A DNA stretch of 64,000 nt from contig JADLHA010000009.1 of NCBI GenBank assembly GCA_020848995.1, positions 20,676 to 84,675 of the forward strand. Reading direction: 5' to 3'. The position numbers and the translations under genes are program-made. Under the pieces are notes generated by a model. It was not told where the DNA came from. It saw only the letters and a list, made by a program, of their open reading frames with translations, and did not search any database. Each line of letters begins with the position of its first letter. The first letter of the stretch is position 1. Source of the stretch: Saprospiraceae bacterium. Its GTDB lineage: Bacteria > Bacteroidota > Bacteroidia > Chitinophagales > Saprospiraceae. This document shows, one piece after another, positions 34,679 to 44,370 of the stretch.

Positions 34679-35719
34679 ATGGCAGCCAAAAATCGAGTCG
34701 AGCGAACGGGCACCAAGAGCGCCGGGGCAACAAACCAATACAGCAAGGCACTGTGGGAGCAATGGTACCGGACAATTTTAAGGATCCGGCGCTTTGAGGA
34801 AAAAACCCTCATGATGTACTCCCAGCAGAAGATCCGCGGATTCCTCCACGTTTACATCGGCCAGGAAGCCATCGCAGCCGGGTTGATAACTGCCATCCGC
34901 TCTGAGGATGCGTTGATCACCGGTTACCGTCAGCATGGAATCGCCCTTTCGAGGGGACTCTCCGCCAAAGCCTGCATGGCCGAGCTTTTTGGGAAAGCGG
35001 ATGGATGTGTGAAGGGCAAAGGTGGGTCAATGCACTTTTTTTCCAAGGAGCACCGCTTTTTTGGCGGCAATGGCATTGTGGGTGCACAGATTCCGATCGG
35101 GACGGGCATTGCATTTGCTGAAAAATACCAGCAGAGCGGAAACCTCTGCGTCACCATGTTTGGAGACGGGGCAGCCCGTCAGGGGGCATTGTATGAATCG
35201 TTCAACATGGCCATGACCTGGAAGTTGCCGGTAATCTACATTGTCGAAAACAATGGCTATGCCATGGGAACCTCTGTTGCCAGGACAAGCAATGTGCAGG
35301 AACTGCATTCCATCGGTAAGGCCTTTGATATGCCTTCCGAGGCTGTCGACGGCATGCACCCCATTCCGGTACACGAAGCACTGCTCCGCGCTTCGGAGTA
35401 TGTGCGTTCGGGCAAGGGCCCGTACTTTTTGGAAATCCGTACGTATCGCTACAGAGGCCATTCCGTTTCGGACCCGGCGAATTACAGGACCAAAGAAGAA
35501 CTTGCACACTACAAAACCCTTGACCCGCTCGAGGTCGTAGAAGCTGACCTCCTGCGTAACAAGCTGCTGAATGCTGCAGAGGTAGCCGCAATCCAGCAGG
35601 AAGTACAAGCTGAGATGGAAGAAGCCGTAACTTTTGCTGAGGCTTCCCCCTTCCCTTCTGCCGAAGCTCTTTTTGAAGACAACTACACTCAGGCTGATTA
35701 CCCCTTCATTGCAGAATAG
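34679..35719 (+). CDS. pdhA: Pyruvate dehydrogenase E1 component, alpha subunit
   Basis: A 346-residue thiamine-diphosphate-dependent E1 alpha of the pyruvate (or branched-chain 2-oxo acid) dehydrogenase complex. Marks are IRRFEEKTLMMYSQQKIRG (about 36-54), YRQHGIALSRGL (about 82-93), GKGGSMHFF (about 112-120), and the ThDP/Mg motif from FGDGAARQG to ENNGYAM (about 161-196), then YRYRGHSVSDPANYR (about 257-271) as in PdhA. The match to PdhA-type proteins with HFF and GHSVSDP argues for pyruvate. The beta subunit is not adjacent, as is usual in Bacteroidota. Confidence 0.93.
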   Translation: MAAKNRVERTGTKSAGATNQYSKALWEQWYRTILRIRRFEEKTLMMYSQQKIRGFLHVYIGQEAIAAGLITAIRSEDALITGYRQHGIALSRGLSAKACMAELFGKADGCVKGKGGSMHFFSKEHRFFGGNGIVGAQIPIGTGIAFAEKYQQSGNLCVTMFGDGAARQGALYESFNMAMTWKLPVIYIVENNGYAMGTSVARTSNVQELHSIGKAFDMPSEAVDGMHPIPVHEALLRASEYVRSGKGPYFLEIRTYRYRGHSVSDPANYRTKEELAHYKTLDPLEVVEADLLRNKLLNAAEVAAIQQEVQAEMEEAVTFAEASPFPSAEALFEDNYTQADYPFIAE

Positions 35720-35766
35720 ACCCGGGTGTATCCTCCATTTCCCGGTATGAATTGGCCAGGCTGTAT

Positions 35767-35774
35767 TATTTTTG
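35767..35774 (+). promoter_or_regulatory. Bacteroidota -7 box TATTTTTG upstream of the TPR gene
   Basis: An exact TAnnTTTG match. Predicted start is about 35781, giving a leader of about 27 nt. Confidence 0.55.
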
Positions 35775-35807
35775 CGCAGTTTTTAGAATTTTTAAAGAAA
35801 TAAGGAT

Positions 35808-36521
35808 ATGGCCAAAGGCTACCGCGCCCATGTAAAGCCCAAATCGGTTCAAACTCCGGTTGGCAAGGATGCAACGCTGATCGACATTGCCGAAGTCAAG
35901 CACCAGGCTGAAGACTTCTTTGAGAAAAACAGGAAGTTCATCCTGGGTGGGCTCGTTGGGTTGGTTATCGTTGTAGGGGGATGGCTCTCATACAAATTCC
36001 TCTACCAGGAACCACAGAATAAGGAAGCCCTTGAGCAGATGTACCAGGCCGAATTCCTGTTTGAAAAGGACTCCTTCGCGCTCGCACTGGAGAACCCGGG
36101 AGGCGGTTTTGCCGGTTTTGCAGAAATCGCTGACCAGTTTGGAGGCACACCTGCTGGCAATCTGGCCAGGTATTATGCAGGGCTCTGTTGTATGCAGCTC
36201 CGCCGGTTCGAGGAAGCGCGCAGTTATTTCGAAGATTTCAAAGCAGGAGGGAAAGTGATGCCTACGCTTAAGTACGGCATGCTTGGCGATGTCCATGCCG
36301 AGCTCAACGATTTTGACCAGGCCCTGGCGTTTTACGAAAAGGCCGCAAGCGGAAAGGAAAATGACTTGCTCACCCCGGTTTACCTCAAAAAAATTGGCGT
36401 GTTGAAGCAAAAACAAGGTGACAACGCCGGTGCGCTTCAGGCCTTCAAAACCATCAAGGAAAAGTTTCCGAACTCCCCTGATGGGAATGGCATCGACAAA
36501 TTCATCATACCCCTGGAATAA
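35808..36521 (+). CDS. Membrane-anchored TPR protein (YfgM-like)
   Basis: A 237-residue protein with a cytosolic N-terminus (about 1-45), one membrane helix (FILGGLVGLVIVVGGWLSYKF, about 44-64) and a periplasmic tetratricopeptide region (about 75-225, e.g. ARYYAGLCCMQLRRFEEARSYF and GMLGDVHAELNDFDQALAFYEKA). The layout matches YfgM/TPR_21 proteins, which assist folding of secreted proteins near the Sec translocon. It precedes ribH by 8 bp, an order often seen in Bacteroidota. The exact role here is unknown. Confidence 0.88.
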   Translation: MAKGYRAHVKPKSVQTPVGKDATLIDIAEVKHQAEDFFEKNRKFILGGLVGLVIVVGGWLSYKFLYQEPQNKEALEQMYQAEFLFEKDSFALALENPGGGFAGFAEIADQFGGTPAGNLARYYAGLCCMQLRRFEEARSYFEDFKAGGKVMPTLKYGMLGDVHAELNDFDQALAFYEKAASGKENDLLTPVYLKKIGVLKQKQGDNAGALQAFKTIKEKFPNSPDGNGIDKFIIPLE

Positions 36522-36529
36522 AAGAACGG

Positions 36530-37054
36530 ATGGCAGGTGTGCTGCCCGACCGGGGGAGCCTGCTTCCCACTGAGCGCGAAGCGGCTAAGTCCTACCGATA
36601 TGGCCTTGCCGTTGCATTGTGGCACCCGGAAGTCACCGAATCCCTGCTAAAGGGTTCTTTAGCGGTCTTTGATGCCTGCAGCGTTGAGCCATCGCACCTG
36701 ACGGTTCACAGGGTTCCCGGTTGTTACGAACTTCCGCTGGCAGCTAAATGGCTCCTTGAACACCATCAGGTCGATGCGGTCGTAGCCCTTGGCTGTTTGA
36801 TCCGCGGAGAAACCCAACACGATGACATCATTGCCAGGGCAACTGCCGGTGGGCTCCTGCAAATTTCGCTCGAGTGGTCGCGACCTGTAGCCTTTGGTGT
36901 GCTGACCGTGGCTACCCTGGATCAAGCCCGAGCGAGGGCGGGCGGCGAGTGGGGCAACAAAGGCGCTGAGGCAAGTGTTAGTGCAATCAGGATGCTCTGT
37001 TTGCGTGGCACCACTCCCCTCATTCCGGGCTATCCGTTCACAGACACGCCATGA
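36530..37054 (+). CDS. ribH: 6,7-dimethyl-8-ribityllumazine synthase
   Basis: A 174-residue enzyme that condenses 5-amino-6-ribitylaminouracil with dihydroxybutanone phosphate, the penultimate riboflavin step. Marks are VHRVPGCYELPLAAKWLL (about 62-79), the active-site block ALGCLIRGETQHDDII (about 87-102) and FGVLTVATLDQARARAG. The C-terminal WGNKGAEAS is the family ending. It lies 8 bp after the TPR gene. Its TGA overlaps the ATG of the next gene by 4 nt, so the three genes probably form an operon. Confidence 0.94.
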   Translation: MAGVLPDRGSLLPTEREAAKSYRYGLAVALWHPEVTESLLKGSLAVFDACSVEPSHLTVHRVPGCYELPLAAKWLLEHHQVDAVVALGCLIRGETQHDDIIARATAGGLLQISLEWSRPVAFGVLTVATLDQARARAGGEWGNKGAEASVSAIRMLCLRGTTPLIPGYPFTDTP

Positions 37055-37893
37055 TTGAAGCACTGCAGTTTGTAGAGACGGGGTATTTGAAACTCGATGG
37101 AGGTGCCATGTTTGGTGTGGTTCCAAAAACGATCTGGGAGAAACTCAATCCGCCAGACGAGCGCAATCTGTGCACCTGGTCCATGCGATGTCTGCTCATC
37201 TCCACAAATGACCGGAAAATACTCGTTGACACCGGCATGGGCGACAAGCAGGATGCAAAATTCCGGTCATTCTTTTACCCTCACGGGGGTTCTCTTGAGC
37301 ATGGTCTTCAGAGCCTGGGCGTTCCTCCCGAAGCCATCACCGACGTGTTGCTTACCCACCTCCATTTTGATCACTGCGGCGGCGCCGTAATCCGCGACGC
37401 CGGGGGGCAGCTGGTGCCGGCATTTCCCAATGCCCGTTATTGGAGCAACGAGCGGCACTGGGATTGGGCTTGCAAGCCCAACGACCGCGAGCGCGCTTCA
37501 TTCCTCCGCGAAAATTTCATTCCGCTGCAGGACCATGGCGTATTGCATTTCATCGAAAACGACAAGGCCACCACTGAATGGCTTCCAGGAATCAACCTTC
37601 GTTTTCTTTATGGGCATACGGAAGCTATGATGATCCCTGAAATTGATTTTGAAAACCGCAAGTACATTTATTGCGCCGACCTGATCCCAAGCAGCCACCA
37701 CATTGGGATGCCCTACATCATGAGTTACGACGTACGCCCGTTAGTTACCTTGCAGGAGAAAGAAATTGTTCTCCGTCAGGCTGCTGACCACGAACACGTC
37801 CTTTTACTGGAACACGACCCCATTGTCAGTGCCCTAACGATCGTTCGTAACGAACAGGGAAGAATTGTTGCCGGCAGACAGGTTAGCATTTGA
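37051..37893 (+). CDS. Metallo-beta-lactamase-fold hydrolase
   Basis: A 280-residue member of the metallo-beta-lactamase superfamily. The binuclear metal site is visible: LLTHLHFDHCGG (about 99-110, HxHxDH), FLYGHTEAMM (about 190-199) and YIYCADLIPSSHHIG (about 209-223); further His in EHDPIVSA (about 257-264). There is no lactonase- or glyoxalase-specific signature, so the substrate is not predicted. It is translationally coupled to ribH by a 4-nt ATGA overlap. Confidence 0.88.
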   Translation: MIEALQFVETGYLKLDGGAMFGVVPKTIWEKLNPPDERNLCTWSMRCLLISTNDRKILVDTGMGDKQDAKFRSFFYPHGGSLEHGLQSLGVPPEAITDVLLTHLHFDHCGGAVIRDAGGQLVPAFPNARYWSNERHWDWACKPNDRERASFLRENFIPLQDHGVLHFIENDKATTEWLPGINLRFLYGHTEAMMIPEIDFENRKYIYCADLIPSSHHIGMPYIMSYDVRPLVTLQEKEIVLRQAADHEHVLLLEHDPIVSALTIVRNEQGRIVAGRQVSI

Positions 37894-38114
37894 TGTCGAA
37901 AGCCTGAGTTCCCAACATCTTATTGGATGCGCTCTCCCCATTGGCAATTTAGCTCAGTCCCTCAGCCTTAAAGGTACTTTGAAAGTCGCCATTTCACTGC
38001 CGGAATATACAGAGCAATCCCCGCTCCCTCGTTCACTGCGCTCGCGGGCATGAGCGGTCTGACGCGCGCAATGGGGGCGTTACCCGAAGTGTTCCTTACA
38101 GGGCGTTTTCACCG

Positions 38115-39452
38115 CTAGCTGCGGTCAAATTCCAGCCGCATGCCAAATTTTCCCCGAATGACTGATCGGCCATCGTAAACCAGTTGGCCGTTGACCAACG
38201 TTGCGGCAACCCGCCCGTGCAGCGTGACCCCTTCCAGCGGGGACCATCCGCATTTGTACAGCAATTGCGCTTTATCCACATGGGTTTCACCCTTCAAATC
38301 GAGTAACACCAGATCCGCATAATACCCTTCCCGGACAAACCCCCGATCGCGGATACCAAAACAGATGGCCGGATGGTGCGCCATTTTTTCGACAATAAAG
38401 GGCAAATCCCAGCCATAACGCTCCGACATTTCCACCATGAGTAAAAGGCTGTGTTGTACAAGTGGAAGCCCTGAAGGCGCCTGCGCATAGGGCTTCTGCT
38501 TTTCCTCAAGCGTATGCGGAGCGTGGTCGGTCGCAACCACATCGAGTCCTCCCTCCTTGAGTGCTTGAGCCAGCGCCGATCTGTCTGATGCCTCCTTTAT
38601 GGCCGGATTGCACTTGATCAGGTTACCGAGGCTTGCATACTTGCTGCTGTCGTAAAAAAGGTGGTGTACGCACACTTCGGCAGTTATGCGCTTTTGAGAC
38701 AATGGCAGGCCGGTTTCCATCGCAAGTGCCTCTTCGCGCGTACTCAGGTGAAGAATGTGCAATCGCGTACCAAAACGTCGTGCAAGAGAAATGGCAAATC
38801 CGGAACTGATGGTGCAGGCTTCGCGGCTTCTGATGAGTGGATGGTAGGCGGCCGTGAGGTCTGAGCCAAGCTTCGAACGGTATATCTCCGCATTGGCCCT
38901 GATGGTAGATTCGTCCTCGCAATGGGTAGCAATTAGCGCGGGGGCCTCCCCGAACAGGCGTTCCAAAGCTGTTGCATCGTCGACCAGCATATCGCCCGTT
39001 GAAGAGCCCATGAAGATCTTGATTCCGCAAACATTCCGATAATCGACCCTTAACACCTCCTCAGCGTTTGAGTTGGATGCACCCATGTAAAACGAATAAT
39101 TGGCCGCGCTTCTTTCCCGGGCAAGCTGATACTTCTCTTCGAGGGCTGTGCGGTTCAATACGGGCGGAACGGTATTCGGCATTTCCATAAAACTGGTGAC
39201 CCCACCGGCAACTGCAGCCCGGGATTCCGTGAAGATATCGGCCTTATGCGTTAGGCCGGGTTCACGGAAGTGCACCTGATCGTCTATGCATCCAGGCAAC
39301 AGGCACTTGCCTTGTGCATCGAGGACACTGGCGCTGGCATCGGAAATGTCGGTGTCAATTCGGGCAATGCGCGACCCTTCGATCATCACGTCAGAAGTAA
39401 AGCTGCTCCCCTCGTTGATGATCAGAGCGTTTTTAACAATTAATTTATTCAT
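38115..39452 (-). CDS. pyrC: Dihydroorotase
   Basis: A 445-residue class I dihydroorotase of pyrimidine synthesis (carbamoyl-aspartate to dihydroorotate). Metal-site and family marks are LLPGCIDDQVHFREPGLTH (about 51-69), MEMPNTVPPV (about 90-99), IKIFMGSSTGDML (about 143-155, region of the carboxylated lysine), ATHCED (about 174-179), LHILHLST (about 230-237) and VVATDHAPH (about 304-312) with the catalytic Asp. Divergent from purK with 66 bp between start codons. Confidence 0.93.
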   Translation of the reverse strand: MNKLIVKNALIINEGSSFTSDVMIEGSRIARIDTDISDASASVLDAQGKCLLPGCIDDQVHFREPGLTHKADIFTESRAAVAGGVTSFMEMPNTVPPVLNRTALEEKYQLARERSAANYSFYMGASNSNAEEVLRVDYRNVCGIKIFMGSSTGDMLVDDATALERLFGEAPALIATHCEDESTIRANAEIYRSKLGSDLTAAYHPLIRSREACTISSGFAISLARRFGTRLHILHLSTREEALAMETGLPLSQKRITAEVCVHHLFYDSSKYASLGNLIKCNPAIKEASDRSALAQALKEGGLDVVATDHAPHTLEEKQKPYAQAPSGLPLVQHSLLLMVEMSERYGWDLPFIVEKMAHHPAICFGIRDRGFVREGYYADLVLLDLKGETHVDKAQLLYKCGWSPLEGVTLHGRVAATLVNGQLVYDGRSVIRGKFGMRLEFDRS

Positions 39453-39518
39453 AATGATTGCAAAGGATCTTTAAAACAGTACGCCGCCTGACAAAGCTTT
39501 ACGATTTTCGCGGATGTT

Positions 39519-40673
39519 ATGGGTTCTTATCTTCCGCGATCGACAAAAGTAGGCATTCTCGGTGGTGGCCAGCTCGGAAAAATGCTTGCGCAGGAAGCTT
39601 CGCGATTTGATGTGGACCTTTCTTTTTTAGATCCTTCAGCCTCATGCCCCGTTTCAAAAATCAGCCCCTCATTTACCTGCGGGGATTTTAACCAATACGA
39701 TGACGTCTTAAATTTTGGCAGACCGATGAATGTCGTCAGCGTGGAGATCGAGCATGTAAACGTCGAAGCGCTGCGCCAGCTCGAACGCGAAGGGGTTCGG
39801 GTTTACCCACAGCCTGAGGTTCTTTCGCTCATCCAGGACAAAGGATTGCAAAAGCAATTTTATCGCAAACATGGCTTGCCAACCGCTGATTTTGATTTAT
39901 TTGACGGCAAGTCGTCGCTTCGCTCGGCAATCGGGTCGAATGCATTCGACTTTCCATTTGTCGTCAAACTGAGAAAAGGAGGATATGACGGACGCGGCGT
40001 TTTCATCATTTCACGGCCAGAGCAACTCGGGCAAGTACCTGATGTTCCCGTCCTGGTAGAATCCATGGCAGCAATCGACAAAGAAATCGCCGTCATCGTT
40101 GCACGAGACCGTAGCGGGAATGCCACAGCCTACTCGCCTGTTTCGATGGAATTTCATCCGGAAGCCAACCTCGTAGAAGACATTCTGTGTCCGGCAGAAA
40201 TTCCGCCAACTGCAGCTGAATCGGCAACCCACATTGCCCTAAAGGCCGCAGAACATCTCGGTGTGACGGGGCTGCTGGCAGTGGAGATGTTTTTTAATAA
40301 AGACGGGAGCCTGTGGATCAACGAAATGGCACCCAGGCCGCATAACAGCGGCCACCTGACCCTCAACAATGGTGCGGCCAGTCAGTTTGAAAACCACCTG
40401 CGCATCCTTTGTGACCTCCCGCTTGGCAGCGGGACGTGGAAACTTCACAGCATGATGGTTAACCTTCTCGGCGAACCAGGTCATGAAGGACTCGCCGTAT
40501 ACCACGGACTCGACGAAATTTTGACACTTCCCGGCGTGCACCTTTACCTTTACGGCAAGGATCAAACGCGCCCTCACCGCAAGATGGGTCATATTAACAT
40601 TACAGGCGACTCCGCTGAGTCCTGCCGTCAAACAGCATCAGCCATTCGAAAAAAAATAAAAATAACCACATGA
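39519..40673 (+). CDS. purK: N5-carboxyaminoimidazole ribonucleotide synthase
   Basis: A 384-residue ATP-grasp enzyme converting AIR plus bicarbonate to N5-CAIR. Marks are the N-terminal [17 protein letters not shown] (about 11-27), the ATP-grasp lysines in [18 protein letters not shown] (about 147-164), EIAVIVARD (about 188-196) and the catalytic region [14 protein letters not shown] (about 266-279). purE overlaps its 3' end by 4 nt (ATGA), the usual coupled purKE order. Confidence 0.95.
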   Translation: MGSYLPRSTKVGILGGGQLGKMLAQEASRFDVDLSFLDPSASCPVSKISPSFTCGDFNQYDDVLNFGRPMNVVSVEIEHVNVEALRQLEREGVRVYPQPEVLSLIQDKGLQKQFYRKHGLPTADFDLFDGKSSLRSAIGSNAFDFPFVVKLRKGGYDGRGVFIISRPEQLGQVPDVPVLVESMAAIDKEIAVIVARDRSGNATAYSPVSMEFHPEANLVEDILCPAEIPPTAAESATHIALKAAEHLGVTGLLAVEMFFNKDGSLWINEMAPRPHNSGHLTLNNGAASQFENHLRILCDLPLGSGTWKLHSMMVNLLGEPGHEGLAVYHGLDEILTLPGVHLYLYGKDQTRPHRKMGHINITGDSAESCRQTASAIRKKIKITT

Positions 40674-41191
40674 AAGACTCTCCGAAAGTTGGCATCATTA
40701 TGGGTTCCGACAGCGACCTGCGCATCATGAAAGAAGCTGCCGACATCATGGATCAGTTCGGCATTGCTTACGAGTTGCGCATCGTTTCCGCACACCGCAC
40801 GCCGGATCATATGTTTGAATACGCCAAATCGGCAAAGCAACGGGGCCTTTCGGTGATCATTGCCGGCGCGGGGGGAGCCGCACACTTGCCTGGGATGGTT
40901 GCCTCGCTTACTTCGCTACCCGTCATCGGCGTTCCCATACGCTCAGCCCATTCCATCGACGGCTGGGACTCCATCCTTTCCATACTTCAGATGCCAACGG
41001 GTGTACCGGTTGCAACGGTCGCACTCAATGCAGCAAAAAACGCGGGGTTACTGGCCTGCAGGATCCTGGGCGCGTCAAATGCTTCCATACAGTCTGATCT
41101 GGAAGCCTTCCAGATGGAGTTGGATGCCCAGATCCGGGGAAAAGATCAAAAATTACAGGACCGGCTGTGGCCAGAAAAGCACCTTCTATAA
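40670..41191 (+). CDS. purE: N5-CAIR mutase (class I PurE)
   Basis: A 173-residue mutase that moves the carboxyl of N5-CAIR to give CAIR. Marks are [13 protein letters not shown] (about 8-20), [10 protein letters not shown] (about 39-48) with the conserved His, and [13 protein letters not shown] plus [19 protein letters not shown]. The presence of purK next to it supports class I. The C-terminus is slightly extended. It converges on tpiA with a 49-bp gap and no clear terminator. Confidence 0.95.
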   Translation: MKDSPKVGIIMGSDSDLRIMKEAADIMDQFGIAYELRIVSAHRTPDHMFEYAKSAKQRGLSVIIAGAGGAAHLPGMVASLTSLPVIGVPIRSAHSIDGWDSILSILQMPTGVPVATVALNAAKNAGLLACRILGASNASIQSDLEAFQMELDAQIRGKDQKLQDRLWPEKHLL

Positions 41192-41240
41192 GAGTTCCCA
41201 AGTTATGAGCGGGGTAAAGACTTTAGCCATTCACCTGAAG

Positions 41241-42014
41241 TTACGACCCTTTCCTTGCAAAGGCTTCAAATATCGAGCGGAAGTCAGCGGGTTTGAGGCT
41301 TGCTCCCCCCACCAGGACACCATCGATGTCGGGCTGGGAGGCAAATCCCGCAGCATTGTTGCCCTGGACGCTGCCGCCATACAAGATGCGGGTCCGTTCT
41401 GCCTCGATGCCCATCACGTCCATCAATCTCGAACGAATGAACACGTGCATCTGCTGAGCCATTTCGGGACTCGCGTGTTTTCCGGTTCCAATGGCCCATA
41501 CCGGTTCATAAGCAACGACCAGGTTTTGAGCATTTAATTTGAGCTCATTCGGAAGGTCGTCAGCCAACTGTCGGGCAATAAATTCCAGTTCGGCTCCCGA
41601 TTCGCGTATGGGAAGGTCTTCCCCACAACAGTATATGGGCGTTAACCCATTGGCGATTGCCTGAGCCATCTTTTCCGGCATTCGAAGGCTTTCCATTGGA
41701 TTGCGGAGCCGGCACTCGCTGTGCCCCAGGATCACATAACGGCAGCCCAGGTCGCGCAGCATGGCCGCCGAAATTTCAGAAGTATAGGCCCCTGACAGGT
41801 GCTCGCTGCAATTTTGGGCCCCAAGACAACCCGCATTGCCCAGGCTTGGACCAAGCGTTGCCAAATGCGTAAAGGGAGGACACACTACCAACTCAGGATG
41901 CCCACAAAGCATTTCGGCACCATATGCCTCTACGAGCGTGCCAGCGCCTCCGGGCAGCGTATTCATTTTCCAGTTGGCAGCCACCATGGGGAGCCTCTTG
42001 CCTTTTGCCTTCAT
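41241..42014 (-). CDS. tpiA: Triose-phosphate isomerase
   Basis: A 257-residue TIM-barrel enzyme interconverting glyceraldehyde-3-phosphate and DHAP. Active-site marks are AANWKMN with the catalytic Lys (about 13-19), the catalytic His in VILGHSECR (about 94-102), the catalytic Glu in VVAYEPVWAIGTG (about 165-177), and ILYGGSVQGNNAAG (about 213-226). The residues after GHSE (CRLRNPMESLRMPEK) differ from the usual RR...GE pattern, but the catalytic residues are intact. A -7 box 5 nt upstream of the ATG predicts an essentially leaderless mRNA. Confidence 0.94.
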   Translation of the reverse strand: MKAKGKRLPMVAANWKMNTLPGGAGTLVEAYGAEMLCGHPELVVCPPFTHLATLGPSLGNAGCLGAQNCSEHLSGAYTSEISAAMLRDLGCRYVILGHSECRLRNPMESLRMPEKMAQAIANGLTPIYCCGEDLPIRESGAELEFIARQLADDLPNELKLNAQNLVVAYEPVWAIGTGKHASPEMAQQMHVFIRSRLMDVMGIEAERTRILYGGSVQGNNAAGFASQPDIDGVLVGGASLKPADFRSIFEAFARKGS

Positions 42015-42019
42015 GTGGG

Positions 42020-42027
42020 CAAAAATA
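42020..42027 (-). promoter_or_regulatory. Bacteroidota -7 box TATTTTTG upstream of tpiA
   Basis: An exact TAnnTTTG match ending 6 nt before the tpiA ATG at 42014. The predicted start falls at the start codon. Confidence 0.6.
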
Positions 42028-42210
42028 GCAGAAGCCCTGCGATTCGTCGAAAAAGGTCGGGTTGATCACAACCCGGCGCTAGGCCTGCCACCCTTCAAAT
42101 TGCCCCGGCAAATGACGAAGATACCGGAATGCGCCTGTAAAGAAATTGATAAGATATTGAGCGACAACGACTGTTGCGCTCAAAATCCTCCCCTCCCGCA
42201 CCAAAACAGC

Positions 42211-42218
42211 TATTTTTG
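42211..42218 (+). promoter_or_regulatory. Bacteroidota -7 box TATTTTTG upstream of ppk1
   Basis: An exact TAnnTTTG match. Predicted start is about 42225, leaving only about 6 nt before the ATG at 42231. Confidence 0.6.
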
Positions 42219-42230
42219 TGACTTTGCCGC

Positions 42231-44366
42231 ATGGATGTAAAAGGAATAACCGCCAGCACGCCTCAGACGGTGGCCAAACGGGAGTTTGTTGACCGGGACA
42301 TCAGTTGGCTGCATTTTAACTACCGCGTGCTGCAGGAAGCGCGTGATCCCGACGTACCCCTGCTCGAACGGTTGAAGTTTTTGGCCATTTACTCCTCAAA
42401 CCTCGGTGAGTTTTTCCGGGTCCGGGTTGCCCATCATAAAAATCTCGCCAAGTTGGGCAAAACGACGAAAAAGCAACTGGACTACAACCCCCGGGATCTG
42501 CTGAAACAGTTGTACCGCATGGCCAACCAGCAGCTCAATGAATTCAACGAAATATTTGATCAACAGATCATTCCGGAGCTGCGGCGGCACAAGATTTTCC
42601 TGCTCTCCCACCTGGAAACCACAGAATCACACCAGCTTTTTCTCGAACAGTACTTCAACGAAAACCTGCTGCCTTTTGTACAGCCGGTATTGCTGCAGGG
42701 CGATAAGATCAAACCATTTCTGAACAATTCCGAATTGTACCTTGCTGTACTCTTGCAGGACAAAGACCCTCTGCTCCAGGGAAGACATTATGCGGTAGTT
42801 AAAATTCCTTCCGACCACCTACCCCGCTTCATTGAGCTTCCGGGGGACGGAGATAAACATGAAGTGATCCTGCTGGATGAGATCGTACGTTTCTCTCTCA
42901 AATGGTTATTTCCCGGCTACGACATCATCGAATCCTTCAGCATAAAACTCACGCGCGATGCCGAGCTCTACATCGAAGATGAATTCACCGGCGACCTGCT
43001 CGACAAGATCAAACACAGTCTGATCAAACGAAATATTGGGCCTGCTTCGCGCCTGGTTTACGATGAAGCCATGCCAAAGGACATGCTTCAATTCCTTTTA
43101 AAATTGCTTGAAATCGACAAAGACGACCTTACACCGGAAGGGAGATACCACAATAACTTTGACTTTATTTCCTTTCCTGATTTTGGCAAAAAGGAATTAA
43201 AAAACAAGGCGTTGCGCCCGATTGATTACGCCGGACTTCCCCGTGGATGTTCGCTGTTCGACCGGATAAACGATGAGGAGCACCTGCTGTGCTTTCCCTA
43301 CCACAACTATGAGCCCGTGGTACAGTTTTTCGAGCAGGCAGCCAAAGATCCCGCGGTCAGCTCCATCAAGATCACCCAATACCGTGTTTCTAAAAAATCA
43401 CGCATCATGGATGCGTTAAAACTGGCAGCCAACGAAGGCAAGAACGTCTTCGTTTTTATTGAGGTGAAGGCCCGGTTTGACGAAGCAAACAACCTTGCAT
43501 GGGGAGAGGAACTTGAAAAAGCAGGCGTAAAAGTCCGTTATAGTTTCCCAGGATTGAAAGTACATTCCAAAACGGCCCTGGTTACGAGGAAGGAAGGAGA
43601 CGAAACCGTACATTACGCTTATTTATCGACCGGAAATTTTCACGAGCAGACCGCGAAGCTCTACGTAGATTACGGATTCTTCACCAGCGACGAGGCGCTG
43701 ACCTCGGAAATAAGCCGCTTCTTCAATTTTCTTGAAAATATCCGGTTGCCGAACACAGGATTCAAACATCTGCTCATCGGCCAGTTCAATTTAAACGACG
43801 AGATACACAATCTGATCGAATTTGAGAAGGAGCAGGCAAGGCAAGGTAAAGAAGCAAAGATCATTCTGAAGCTGAATAACCTGCAGGATTACGACATCAT
43901 CCAGATGTTGTACGATGCATCGGATGCTGGCGTTAAAATCCACCTCATTGTTAGGGGTATTTGTTGTGCGATTGCGGGAAAGCGTGGAATGAGCTCCAAT
44001 ATTTCCGGCATGGCCATGATCGACCGGTTTCTGGAGCATTCCCGCGTTTATTATTTTTATCATGGCGGAACTGAAAAAGTATTTCTTTCATCTGCCGACT
44101 GGATGGCCCGCAACCTGCATTTCCGGATCGAAATGGCATTTCCTGTATATCAGCCTCAACTCAAACAAATCGTCATCGACAACATTGACTACCAACTCCG
44201 GGACAATGTCAAAGCGCGCGATCTTGACTACAAACACTACAATCAATACAGGAGGGATGAGCACAAAAAGAAATTTCAATCCCAGCTTGAGATGCACCGC
44301 TATTTCCGGGATCTGAACCGCGACTGGCTCCGGAAGATGGCGTCTGCTTCGTTTAAACCGGAATAG
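42231..44366 (+). CDS. ppk1: Polyphosphate kinase 1
   Basis: A 711-residue PPK1 that reversibly makes long-chain polyphosphate from ATP. Visible domains: N-terminal helical domain (about 15-125, starting FVDRDISWLHFNYRVLQEA), head domain (about 125-330), and two PLD-like C domains. The phosphorylated-His motif GLKVHSKTALV (about 442-452), the STGNFHEQTAKLYVD stretch (about 465-479) and the second-domain block SSADWMARNLHFRIEMAFPV (about 620-639) are intact. cutA follows after 4 bp. Polyphosphate storage fits sludge-dwelling Saprospiraceae, but that habitat is a guess. Confidence 0.95.
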   Translation: MDVKGITASTPQTVAKREFVDRDISWLHFNYRVLQEARDPDVPLLERLKFLAIYSSNLGEFFRVRVAHHKNLAKLGKTTKKQLDYNPRDLLKQLYRMANQQLNEFNEIFDQQIIPELRRHKIFLLSHLETTESHQLFLEQYFNENLLPFVQPVLLQGDKIKPFLNNSELYLAVLLQDKDPLLQGRHYAVVKIPSDHLPRFIELPGDGDKHEVILLDEIVRFSLKWLFPGYDIIESFSIKLTRDAELYIEDEFTGDLLDKIKHSLIKRNIGPASRLVYDEAMPKDMLQFLLKLLEIDKDDLTPEGRYHNNFDFISFPDFGKKELKNKALRPIDYAGLPRGCSLFDRINDEEHLLCFPYHNYEPVVQFFEQAAKDPAVSSIKITQYRVSKKSRIMDALKLAANEGKNVFVFIEVKARFDEANNLAWGEELEKAGVKVRYSFPGLKVHSKTALVTRKEGDETVHYAYLSTGNFHEQTAKLYVDYGFFTSDEALTSEISRFFNFLENIRLPNTGFKHLLIGQFNLNDEIHNLIEFEKEQARQGKEAKIILKLNNLQDYDIIQMLYDASDAGVKIHLIVRGICCAIAGKRGMSSNISGMAMIDRFLEHSRVYYFYHGGTEKVFLSSADWMARNLHFRIEMAFPVYQPQLKQIVIDNIDYQLRDNVKARDLDYKHYNQYRRDEHKKKFQSQLEMHRYFRDLNRDWLRKMASASFKPE

Positions 44367-44370
44367 GGTC

